A stretch of DNA of 5,542 nucleotides, taken from assembly GCA_002419125.1 (NCBI GenBank), contig DIFL01000005.1, positions 1 to 5,542 of the forward strand, given 5' to 3'. Below, one piece after another: positions 1-4,334 of the stretch. Position 1 is the stretch's first letter; every line of letters starts with the position of its first letter. Position numbers and translations under genes: made by a program. The DNA is from Candidatus Dojkabacteria bacterium UBA5749 (lineage in GTDB: Bacteria > Patescibacteriota > Dojkabacteria > SC72). Below the pieces are notes generated by a model. The model was not told the origin of the DNA and searched no databases. It saw only the letters and a program-made list of their open reading frames with translations.

Positions 1-141
1 ATTAAAGAATTAAATATTAAACCTACATTCAGAGAGTATGTAATATGGAATATACAAAAAGTAGGAGTACATATACTTAGTATATTCCCCCCTACTTTGT
101 TTATGAAATCTTTTGAACTATTTAGAAAACTGTTTAAGTAA
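1..141 (+). CDS. 3' end of an unidentified gene (partial, 46 codons plus stop)
   Basis: Frame 1 is open from the window edge to a TAA at 139-141 and gives 46 residues, beginning IKELNIKPTFREYV and ending FELFRKLFK. The tail mixes aromatic and hydrophobic residues (VGVHILSIFPPTLF) with basic ones, which would suit an amphipathic or membrane-facing C-terminus. I do not recognise the family. Tails of this kind occur on envelope enzymes such as glycosyltransferases or methyltransferases, but nothing here is diagnostic. Support for a real gene comes from the hairpin terminator that begins 5 bases after the stop, and from the AT-rich composition matching most of the window. The start and most of the protein lie upstream of the window. 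Confidence 0.6.
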   Translation: MKELNIKPTFREYVIWNIQKVGVHILSIFPPTLFMKSFELFRKLFK

Positions 142-146
142 AAAAA

Positions 147-183
147 GAGGACATCCTAAGATGTCCTCAATGTAATATTTTTT
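147..183 (+). terminator. Intrinsic terminator after the 1-141 gene, possibly bidirectional
   Basis: GAGGACATC (147-155) pairs perfectly with GATGTCCTC (160-168) around the 4-base loop CTAA. A run of six T follows at 178-183, nine bases after the stem, so plus-strand termination is plausible though the T run is offset. Seven A at 140-146 lie directly against the other side of the stem. Read on the minus strand this is a stem followed at once by U7, so the same hairpin could also stop transcripts arriving from the minus-strand gene at 379-840. Confidence 0.8.
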
Positions 184-227
184 GTCTTTTCGTCCTTAAT
201 ATTTTTCAATATCTTTAGACTCATCAG

Positions 228-259
228 TAGGATATATATTTTTTAAGATATTAATCCTA
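228..259. repeat. Imperfect hairpin in the 142-378 spacer
   Basis: TAGGAT (228-233) pairs with ATCCTA (254-259), and the adjoining ATAT (234-237) pairs with ATAT (248-251) across a two-base bulge. The loop is AT-rich. It has no flanking T run that would make it a terminator. Apart from this, the terminator at 147-183 and the left inverted repeat at 268-280, I see no gene in 142-378. Confidence 0.35.
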
Positions 260-267
260 GAAGACTC

Positions 268-280
268 TAGCGTGTGATGA
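268..280 (+). repeat. Left copy of a 13-bp inverted repeat bounding the GC-rich block
   Basis: TAGCGTGTGATGA is the exact reverse complement of 1009-1021, about 740 bp away. The two copies bracket the compositionally distinct gene at 379-840. The match does not extend outward (C267 against T1022), and no target-site duplication is visible outside the repeats. It is followed at once by TTG, seven T, four G and five T (281-299). Confidence 0.55.
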
Positions 281-357
281 TTGTTTTTTTGGGGTTTTTA
301 TTTGCAATTAAGCAAGTAAAAGATAATCCCATAAACGGAATCAGCTAGAGGAGCTTC

Positions 358-371
358 CCGATCGAAATCGG
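358..371 (-). repeat. Short hairpin just downstream of the 379-840 gene
   Basis: CCGAT (358-362) and ATCGG (367-371) form a 5-bp stem. On the minus strand, the sense strand of the neighbouring gene, the loop reads TTCG. It begins seven bases beyond the TAA stop. No T run follows, so it may protect an mRNA 3' end rather than terminate transcription. Confidence 0.35.
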
Positions 372-378
372 ATAGGTA

Positions 379-840
379 TTAATCGAAAAAATTGACCTCT
401 ACAGGGGGTTTGCAGTTAACACTGGTCGTGTCATAGCAGATAGTAAATGGTTCCCCATTAACTGGGTTCAGCTCTGAGCCGACGTAAAATGGTGCATTCT
501 GCACTCCCTTTTCTCTCCCTGAATAATCGTATGCATAGCATGCCGTTGATGGCACGATGAATTTGGAAAGAATCCAAACTCTTGTTTCTGCATCGAAGGT
601 CAGTGTTCCGTACCCAACTTCTGTCCCAGATTCTACCCGATTTGCAGGTCGAATGTATTCGCTACTTTCTGGAACGAAAGTTTCTTGGGTGTTTGCTGGG
701 CAAACCGGACAAACATTTTCTTGTTTAAGACCCCAGTCCCATACGCTTCGCGCAATTCGAAAGCCAGCTGGTACTAACAGTCCCAAAATCAAGAATCCCC
801 CAACTACGAACAAAGCAATTTTACCGATTGTTTTTAACAT
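379..840 (-). CDS. Single-pass membrane protein with five cysteines, unknown function (153 aa)
   Basis: The ORF starts at ATG (840-838) after a strong AAGGAGG site and ends at TAA (381-379). Residues 6-27 are a hydrophobic segment after a short basic N-terminus (MLKTIGK), so it is an N-terminal membrane anchor or uncleaved signal. The remaining ~120 residues are probably outside the membrane. Five cysteines are seen: C44 and C47 in a CPVC motif just after the anchor, then C101, C135 and C143. The CPVC pair could be a disulfide or metal site; the family is not recognised. The gene is about 46% GC (110 of 240 bases over 421-660), far above the surrounding genes, and uses a textbook Shine-Dalgarno that most neighbours lack. 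Together with the flanking 13-bp inverted repeats this suggests recent transfer. An assembly join is the alternative. Confidence 0.7.
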   Translation of the reverse strand: MLKTIGKIALFVVGGFLILGLLVPAGFRIARSVWDWGLKQENVCPVCPANTQETFVPESSEYIRPANRVESGTEVGYGTLTFDAETRVWILSKFIVPSTACYAYDYSGREKGVQNAPFYVGSELNPVNGEPFTICYDTTSVNCKPPVEVNFFD

Positions 841-845
841 TTCAT

Positions 846-852
846 CCTCCTT
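846..852 (-). promoter_or_regulatory. Strong ribosome binding site for the 379-840 gene
   Basis: The minus strand reads AAGGAGG at 852-846, five bases (ATGAA) before the ATG at 840. This fixes the start. An overlapping ATG at 845-843 is out of frame and too close to the site. Most other genes in the window have no comparable site. Confidence 0.85.
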
Positions 853-882
853 GGGATTGAAAAATTGTTTCCAGAAATTTTA

Positions 883-919
883 CACTTCGTAAAGTGTGCT
901 TTGAGCATTTGCTCTTCGC
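883..919 (-). repeat. Two short hairpins in the leader of the 379-840 gene
   Basis: ACACTT/AAGTGT form a 6-bp stem around CGTA at about 883-898. GAGCA/TGCTC form a 5-bp stem with a 2-base loop at about 904-915. Both lie upstream of the ribosome site and would be in the 5' UTR if transcription starts further upstream. They are short, and on their own they could be chance. Confidence 0.3.
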
Positions 920-975
920 CAATCTGGTTGGAATACAAATATCAATATATTAATATCTCTATTCCATCCAGATTG
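920..975. repeat. Long imperfect inverted repeat (16-bp arms, one mismatch)
   Basis: CAATCTGGTTGGAATA (920-935) and TATTCCATCCAGATTG (960-975) pair at 15 of 16 positions around a 24-base AT-rich loop that itself contains the palindrome ATATTAATAT (947-956). A second, nested hairpin CAGATT-GAAA-AATCTG (969-984) competes for the right arm. There is no T run on either side, so it is not a terminator. It lies between the minus-strand gene start and the right inverted repeat, so it could be an RNA leader structure, a protein-binding dyad or an element end. The integron attC consensus core sites are not present. Confidence 0.6.
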
Positions 976-1008
976 AAAAATCTGAAAATACCTACTCTAC
1001 TCTATTAT

Positions 1009-1021
1009 TCATCACACGCTA
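1009..1021 (-). repeat. Right copy of the 13-bp inverted repeat bounding the GC-rich block
   Basis: TCATCACACGCTA is the perfect inverse of the copy at 268-280. Composition returns to strongly AT-rich immediately outside it. No duplicated target bases are seen. Confidence 0.55.
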
Positions 1022-1224
1022 TTTTGTTTTAAATATATAAGACATAAGTCTATATAATATACTTAAAACTTTTTAAAGAACTTAGAGTTCATAAGAACTC
1101 ATTAAAGATATGTGAAGAGGAATATCTCTCAATGAATACTTATGTGTATTTGAATGAAAATGTATTATTAAAGAGCAGACTTTATTAACAATTAACTACT
1201 TATATTATACTATAGGTTGGATAA

Positions 1225-1243
1225 AATATCAATATTTGATATT
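1225..1243. promoter_or_regulatory. Perfect 19-bp dyad, candidate operator
   Basis: AATATCAA (1225-1232) and TTGATATT (1236-1243) are exact inverse copies around TAT. Perfect 8-bp arms with a 3-bp centre are typical of a binding site for a dimeric regulator. It lies about 125 bp upstream of the 1367 gene. The AT-rich background makes chance palindromes more likely. Confidence 0.4.
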
Positions 1244-1291
1244 AGTGTAGGTCAGGTTTAATTCTTAATGAGCAATAATTATTAAGATACA

Positions 1292-1305
1292 TATAGTATA
1301 CTATA
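1292..1305. promoter_or_regulatory. Perfect 14-bp palindrome TATAGTATACTATA
   Basis: The sequence equals its own reverse complement over 14 bases. It lies about 46 bp upstream of the -10-like hexamer of the 1367 gene, a position where an activator or repressor could act. No protein partner is known from this window. Confidence 0.35.
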
Positions 1306-1350
1306 AGCCCATATTTTATTCAATATCCCCTACTTTCTGATAATTTGGTA

Positions 1351-1356
1351 TATAAT
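1351..1356 (+). promoter_or_regulatory. TATAAT -10 element for the 1367 gene
   Basis: A perfect TATAAT ends 10 bases before the ATG at 1367. Transcription would start only about 3-4 bases before the start codon. No Shine-Dalgarno is seen between them and no good -35 is found 16-18 bp upstream. This would give a leaderless or nearly leaderless mRNA. Confidence 0.5.
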
Positions 1357-1366
1357 AATAACTAAT

Positions 1367-2332
1367 ATGGAGCAATTAAAAGATTTAGACATACAAGTTA
1401 GTTCTACGACCTTAGGATATACAGGAGATGGAGGTACAATCAATGCAGCGAAAGCTTTAGGTGAAGGGATACTTTCTAGAGAGGCATATTCAGAAATCAT
1501 AGTACGTAATGCCAATGCTTTTAAAGATGAAACTGAAAGGATATTTCCTTCTGCTAACTTTGGGGTATCAGTTCTAGCTTCATCTGTTAACCCAGAGAAG
1601 ATGAAAGGATTAATATCGTCTATTGACTACCCATATTTAATTAAATGGGGTTTAGACTTTCTTAAAGAGAAAAAAGATAAGGTTGTTAAAGAGGGCCATG
1701 AAGGGTTATCTGGGATGGTAGCATTAGCTCAAGAGTTAGGATATGCAATGTTACAATCTCAATCAGATAGAAAACAGATGCAAGACACTATTAATACTGC
1801 TAGTATGACTGATCTTGATCCTTTAAAGATTCGTACCTGTATCGAGACAGTATCTATGGAGGAAGAGATTAAAAAGATAAAGGGGATAAATAGAGAGTTA
1901 GATAGGAATGTATTATGGGTAATTGAACCAAACAAAAAGGTTGGAGATGGAACATATTCTTCTTTCTTACAAACATATGAAAATATATTAAGAGCACACC
2001 CTGATATACACTTTGGTATTGATTTAGATTTAGGAGGATTACCAAAAGAGAGTAATCTGTTATCTGTTTTAGATAGTATGAATCAAAACAATATACTTCC
2101 GCTACTCATATCCCTTAGTGGAAAAGAAAATATTGAAGGTGATGTAAGAACACATTTACCTCTAGGTAATAATATTGATGAGAATAAGCAGTTAGCACAG
2201 TATCTATATAGAATGCAATTAAGAGGTCAAAAGATTCCTGGTCTAGTCGTTGAAAGTTCTCCTGCTTTAAGAAACTCATTAAGGGACTATTCGCAGTTTT
2301 TGGATTCTTTTAAAAAGGGATTCTCTGTATAA
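1367..2332 (+). CDS. Uncharacterised protein with a possible xylose-isomerase-like TIM-barrel C-terminal half (321 aa)
   Basis: ATG at 1367 follows a TATAAT by 10 bases; the stop is TAA at 2330-2332. No signal peptide or membrane segment is seen, so it is cytoplasmic. The C-terminal half has regularly spaced hydrophobic strands ending in polar residues: LWVIEP (183-188), HFGIDLDLGG (215-224), LPLLISLSG (244-252), THLPLGNN (262-269), GLVVESSP (292-299). This resembles the last strands of sugar-phosphate-isomerase / AP-endonuclease-2-type barrels, whose members bind divalent metal with Glu, Asp and His at strand ends. E187, D219, H263 and E297 would be the candidate positions. That match is by eye and weak. 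The N-terminal ~160 residues, rich in charged helices, I cannot assign. The gene converges on the glycosyltransferase with 3 bp between stops. Confidence 0.75.
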   Translation: MEQLKDLDIQVSSTTLGYTGDGGTINAAKALGEGILSREAYSEIIVRNANAFKDETERIFPSANFGVSVLASSVNPEKMKGLISSIDYPYLIKWGLDFLKEKKDKVVKEGHEGLSGMVALAQELGYAMLQSQSDRKQMQDTINTASMTDLDPLKIRTCIETVSMEEEIKKIKGINRELDRNVLWVIEPNKKVGDGTYSSFLQTYENILRAHPDIHFGIDLDLGGLPKESNLLSVLDSMNQNNILPLLISLSGKENIEGDVRTHLPLGNNIDENKQLAQYLYRMQLRGQKIPGLVVESSPALRNSLRDYSQFLDSFKKGFSV

Positions 2333-2335
2333 CAA

Positions 2336-3088
2336 TTATCTATACTCTTTAAGGAAATAGCTTTTAAATACCCTACTCTCTTTCATAGAGATACTTAATA
2401 TATCTTTAATCATTCTACTAGCCTCTTTAATATTTGCAGAAGTTGAATCAGATCTATTTTTGTTTAAATAGAAAGGAATTACAGAAACCTCATACCCTAT
2501 CTTTCCTATCTCACTTAATATCTCTGAGTCAATAGCAAATCTATTTACCTTTAAATTAGGTAATACTCTCTTTATTAACTCTCTTTTAAATAACTTTAAA
2601 CCACAACCAACATCTGTAATGTTTTTAGGAAGTCTTAATAGTAATTTGTTTACAGCAATTAAACCGTAAGAGAATATTTTTCTTCCTAAAGTCATTTCAA
2701 TATTAGAATCTTTATGTAATTTAGAAGGAATAACAGCCATAACAGAATCTTTCTTAATCTCTCTAATAGCAGAAGCTAAAGATCTAATTTGAATATCTGT
2801 ATCAGCATCAATAAACCCTATTACATCTCCGGTAGCTTTCTTCATTCCGTACCTTACAGCATATCCCTTCCCTCTATTCTCCCTATACCCTATTACTTGA
2901 GCTTTTTGCAATCTGTTTTCTTTAATATATTTTCCCAATATATCTTTTGTATTATCAACATACCCATCAATTACGAAGATGAGTTCAAAATCAGGATTGA
3001 CTCTAGAAAGATACCCATACAATCTTTCTAATTGATCAATAACCTCTCTTTCCTTTTTATATGTTGGTAAAACCAAAGATATTTTCAT
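2336..3088 (-). CDS. Family 2 glycosyltransferase, dolichol/polyprenyl-phosphate sugar synthase type (250 aa)
   Basis: A GT-A fold glycosyltransferase that probably moves a sugar from a nucleotide donor to a polyprenyl-phosphate or other envelope acceptor at the cytoplasmic membrane face. Seen: the opening strand MKISLVLPTYKKE (1-13), VIDGYVDNT (39-47, a variant of the usual DDGS region), RENRGKGYAVRYG (69-81), the metal-binding DAD (94-96), DVGCGLKLFKRE (159-170) and a C-terminal SEIGKIGYEVSVIPF (192-206). The last two are typical of ALG5/DPM1-like members. No transmembrane helices follow, so it is the soluble or peripheral form. I place the start at 3088, not at the longer ATG at 3169: the extra 27 residues would be read through the terminator at 3129-3149 and overlap the next gene, and the GT2 fold starts exactly at MKISLVLPTY. 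Donor and acceptor are not predictable. Confidence 0.88.
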   Translation of the reverse strand: MKISLVLPTYKKEREVIDQLERLYGYLSRVNPDFELIFVIDGYVDNTKDILGKYIKENRLQKAQVIGYRENRGKGYAVRYGMKKATGDVIGFIDADTDIQIRSLASAIREIKKDSVMAVIPSKLHKDSNIEMTLGRKIFSYGLIAVNKLLLRLPKNITDVGCGLKLFKRELIKRVLPNLKVNRFAIDSEILSEIGKIGYEVSVIPFYLNKNRSDSTSANIKEASRMIKDILSISMKESRVFKSYFLKEYR

Positions 3089-3095
3089 TGAAATA

Positions 3096-3105
3096 GATAT
3101 ATATA
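3096..3105 (-). promoter_or_regulatory. -10-like TATATATATC before the glycosyltransferase start
   Basis: The minus strand reads TATATATATC at 3105-3096, ending 7 bases before the ATG at 3088. No Shine-Dalgarno lies between. It sits downstream of the terminator for the 78-residue protein gene, so the glycosyltransferase needs its own promoter and this is the only candidate. Low-complexity AT sequence limits certainty. Confidence 0.35.
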
Positions 3106-3128
3106 GATTGAAAAATAAAAACGCATTT

Positions 3129-3149
3129 AAAAAAAGCCCCCAAAGGGGC
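3129..3149 (-). terminator. Intrinsic terminator after the 78-residue protein gene
   Basis: On the minus strand GCCCC (3149-3145), loop TTTG, GGGGC (3140-3136) form a GC-only 5-bp stem followed directly by seven T (3135-3129). The stem begins 12 bases after the TAA stop at 3164-3162. It ends the transcript of the envelope gene group and separates it from the glycosyltransferase. Confidence 0.85.
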
Positions 3150-3177
3150 AATCTCCGACTATTAAGCAAGAGATTGC
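3148..3177 (-). repeat. Alternative hairpin overlapping the stop codon and the terminator stem
   Basis: Minus-strand GCAATCTC (3177-3170, within the last codons of the 78-residue protein) pairs perfectly with GAGATTGC (3155-3148). The loop contains the TAA stop, and the right arm shares two bases (3149-3148) with the terminator stem. The two hairpins cannot both form fully. Confidence 0.5.
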
Positions 3178-3398
3178 TCTTCCTTTAGGCGTTTAACTGT
3201 AGACAAAATTGCCATTCCAGTAATAAATGATATTCCAGCTGCAATGTAGAATATTGAAGTATCCTCAAAACCTGTTGGAATAGGTTCATGAATATATGGG
3301 TTATAAGGCCCGTATGGATTTCCGTCTGCAAATACAGTTGAAGCATTTATTAAGAAAGTAGCGACTACAGCTAAACTTACTGCAATTGACTTCCTCAT
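3162..3398 (-). CDS. Small secreted, membrane-tethered protein with a sortase-signal-like tail (78 aa)
   Basis: Residues 1-24 form a signal peptide (MRKS, hydrophobic core, TVFA before DGN, fitting a V-x-A cleavage site). The mature part begins with three PY tripeptides in NPYGPYNPY (27-35), then HEPIPTGFEDT (37-47), a hydrophobic segment (about 48-66) and a basic tail VKRLK (68-72). The order of a short motif ending in TG, a membrane span and positive residues is that of a cell-wall sorting signal, though PIPTG (39-43) is not canonical LPxTG because Ile replaces the usual Pro. Only about 20 residues would be exposed, and if a sortase cut between T42 and G43 an 18-residue peptide would be left. 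It lies downstream of a sortase and a carboxypeptidase on the same strand, which supports a substrate role. It has its own promoter and terminator, so it may be made in larger amounts than the enzymes. The alternative is a plain small membrane protein. Confidence 0.8.
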   Translation of the reverse strand: MRKSIAVSLAVVATFLINASTVFADGNPYGPYNPYIHEPIPTGFEDTSIFYIAAGISFITGMAILSTVKRLKEEQSLA

Positions 3399-3432
3399 AT
3401 TTAAAAGGGCTAGTTAATTTAAATGCAGTACA

Positions 3433-3461
3433 ATTATACTACACCTAGCCCCAGAAGTCTA
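3433..3461 (-). promoter_or_regulatory. Near-consensus sigma-70-type promoter of the 78-residue protein gene
   Basis: On the minus strand TAGACT (3461-3456, four of six to TTGACA) is followed by exactly 17 bp and a perfect TATAAT (3438-3433). Start of transcription is expected near 3426, giving a leader of about 28 bases without a clear Shine-Dalgarno. The -35 begins 2 bp after the stop of the carboxypeptidase gene. This is the best-formed promoter in the window. Confidence 0.7.
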
Positions 3462-3463
3462 TA

Positions 3464-4297
3464 CTATGGGTTGTTCTCTCTTAGGTATAGTTCTAAGATT
3501 AATCCTCTATTGGAAACCTCTCGCGCGTATTGGATACCTATATATCTATAGTGCCAACTTTCAAACTTATATCCTGTAATACTTTCATATCCTTTAGGAA
3601 ATGAAATAACAAATCCATATTTATATGCATTTGCAATTAGCCATTTACTTGCTTTTGTATTTTCGAATTCATCCCCTAGCCTATCTCCTATCTCATTACT
3701 ACTAAAATCTATGGCAGTACCTAGTTGATGTTGACTATGACCAGCTCTTGCTGAAAAGGTATCTACTAAAGCGACATTATTATCATTTTTACTTAACCAA
3801 TAGTTATATGTGTTTACCTGTGTTTGATATGATCTATATCCTGAAACAATACTTAAATCTATGCCTTCTGCTTTTGAGTCTATAACCATTCTTGTAAGGT
3901 CTGGAATAATGATGTTTCTAAGGTGGTAATTCTCTCCTCTTCTAATACCAGAGTTACTTGATTTAACCAAATCAGAAGGAGCATATGTACTTGGTAGTTT
4001 GTACTGTTTATTAACAAGTACTAATAAATCATTGCCATCTCTTTTTGTAGGATATATATCCTTTGGATATTCCCACCAATTGGAGTCTCTGCTAGTTGAT
4101 GTATTTAAAGGTTTAATCACCTTTGGAGTTTCTAGAATCTTTGTACTGTCCTTTGATGGATTCTCGACCCATTCGATTTCTTTCTCTTCTTTTTCATTAA
4201 TCTCCTCTTTGTCTACTATCAGATCAACAGTTTTTGCAGGAAGAAAGAGAATGAGAAGAAGAAGTAAGAAGTAAAGTATGCCTTTTTTCATATGCAT
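3464..4297 (-). CDS. Membrane-anchored D-alanyl-D-alanine carboxypeptidase, peptidase M15B / VanY type (277 aa)
   Basis: A zinc peptidase that removes the terminal D-Ala from peptidoglycan stem peptides, acting outside the membrane. Residues 4-20 are one hydrophobic anchor (ILYFLLLLLILFLP), then a charged, probably flexible linker (about 28-75), then the catalytic domain. Family signatures seen in order: LPSTYAPSDLV (101-111), SGYRSYQTQ (152-160), SQHQLGTAID (188-197, the SxHxxGxAxD zinc motif with H190 and D197), and ESWHYRYIG (246-254, catalytic E246 and zinc ligand H249). All key residues are present, so it should be active. The start at 4297 (MHMKK) follows a TATATC by 9 bases; M3 at 4291 is equally possible and would lose only two residues. 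It lies 37 bp after the sortase stop on the same strand. A role in vancomycin resistance should not be inferred: no vanHAX-type genes are seen and such enzymes are common housekeeping wall trimmers. Confidence 0.93.
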   Translation of the reverse strand: MHMKKGILYFLLLLLILFLPAKTVDLIVDKEEINEKEEKEIEWVENPSKDSTKILETPKVIKPLNTSTSRDSNWWEYPKDIYPTKRDGNDLLVLVNKQYKLPSTYAPSDLVKSSNSGIRRGENYHLRNIIIPDLTRMVIDSKAEGIDLSIVSGYRSYQTQVNTYNYWLSKNDNNVALVDTFSARAGHSQHQLGTAIDFSSNEIGDRLGDEFENTKASKWLIANAYKYGFVISFPKGYESITGYKFESWHYRYIGIQYAREVSNRGLILELYLRENNP

Positions 4298-4306
4298 ATT
4301 TTACTA

Positions 4307-4312
4307 GATATA
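4307..4312 (-). promoter_or_regulatory. -10-like TATATC before the carboxypeptidase gene
   Basis: Minus-strand TATATC at 4312-4307 ends 9 bases before the ATG at 4297, and no Shine-Dalgarno is present. It falls in the 37-bp gap after the sortase stop, so the carboxypeptidase could be transcribed separately from the sortase or with it. No convincing -35 is seen. Confidence 0.3.
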
Positions 4313-4334
4313 AAGAGAGAGATACAGGATATTT

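Larger units (their letters stand above)
1022..1366. other. 345-bp AT-rich spacer with dyads, no convincing gene
   Basis: No supported coding region lies here. The longest small frame with a plausible start is an 18-codon ORF at 1132-1188. The spacer holds the hairpin GAGTTC-ATAA-GAACTC (1085-1100), a TATAAT at 1053-1058 with no matching -35, the dyads at 1225-1243 and 1292-1305 listed separately, and CTTAAT/ATTAAG arms at 1264-1269 and 1281-1286. The 9-mer TATACTATA occurs twice (1206-1214 and 1297-1305). It probably serves as the upstream control region of the 1367 gene. A structured small RNA cannot be excluded. Confidence 0.5.

Noticed and set aside
281..300. T7-G4-T5 stretch resembling a telomere repeat
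   Set aside because: A single copy with no tandem repetition; more likely a chance homopolymer run or part of an element end.
557..892. 111-codon plus-strand ORF opposite the 379-840 gene
   Set aside because: It is antisense to a gene with a strong ribosome site and a sensible membrane protein, has no ribosome site of its own, and its product is low in recognisable structure.
900..1021. Integron attC site or gene cassette
   Set aside because: The inverted repeat looks attC-like in shape, but the GTTRRRY and RYYYAAC core sites are not present in the right places and no second site is found.
1132..1188. 18-codon plus-strand ORF with AGAGG about 11 bases upstream
   Set aside because: Too short to support, spacing is long, and no attenuator or downstream coupling is visible.
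1330..1515. 61-codon minus-strand ORF over the start of the 1367 gene
   Set aside because: Shadow of the plus-strand coding frame; its C-terminal part is read from the AT-rich promoter region.
3089..3169. Longer glycosyltransferase start at 3169 (27 more residues)
   Set aside because: The extension would be translated through an intrinsic terminator and overlap the preceding gene, and the family fold begins at MKISLVLPTY.
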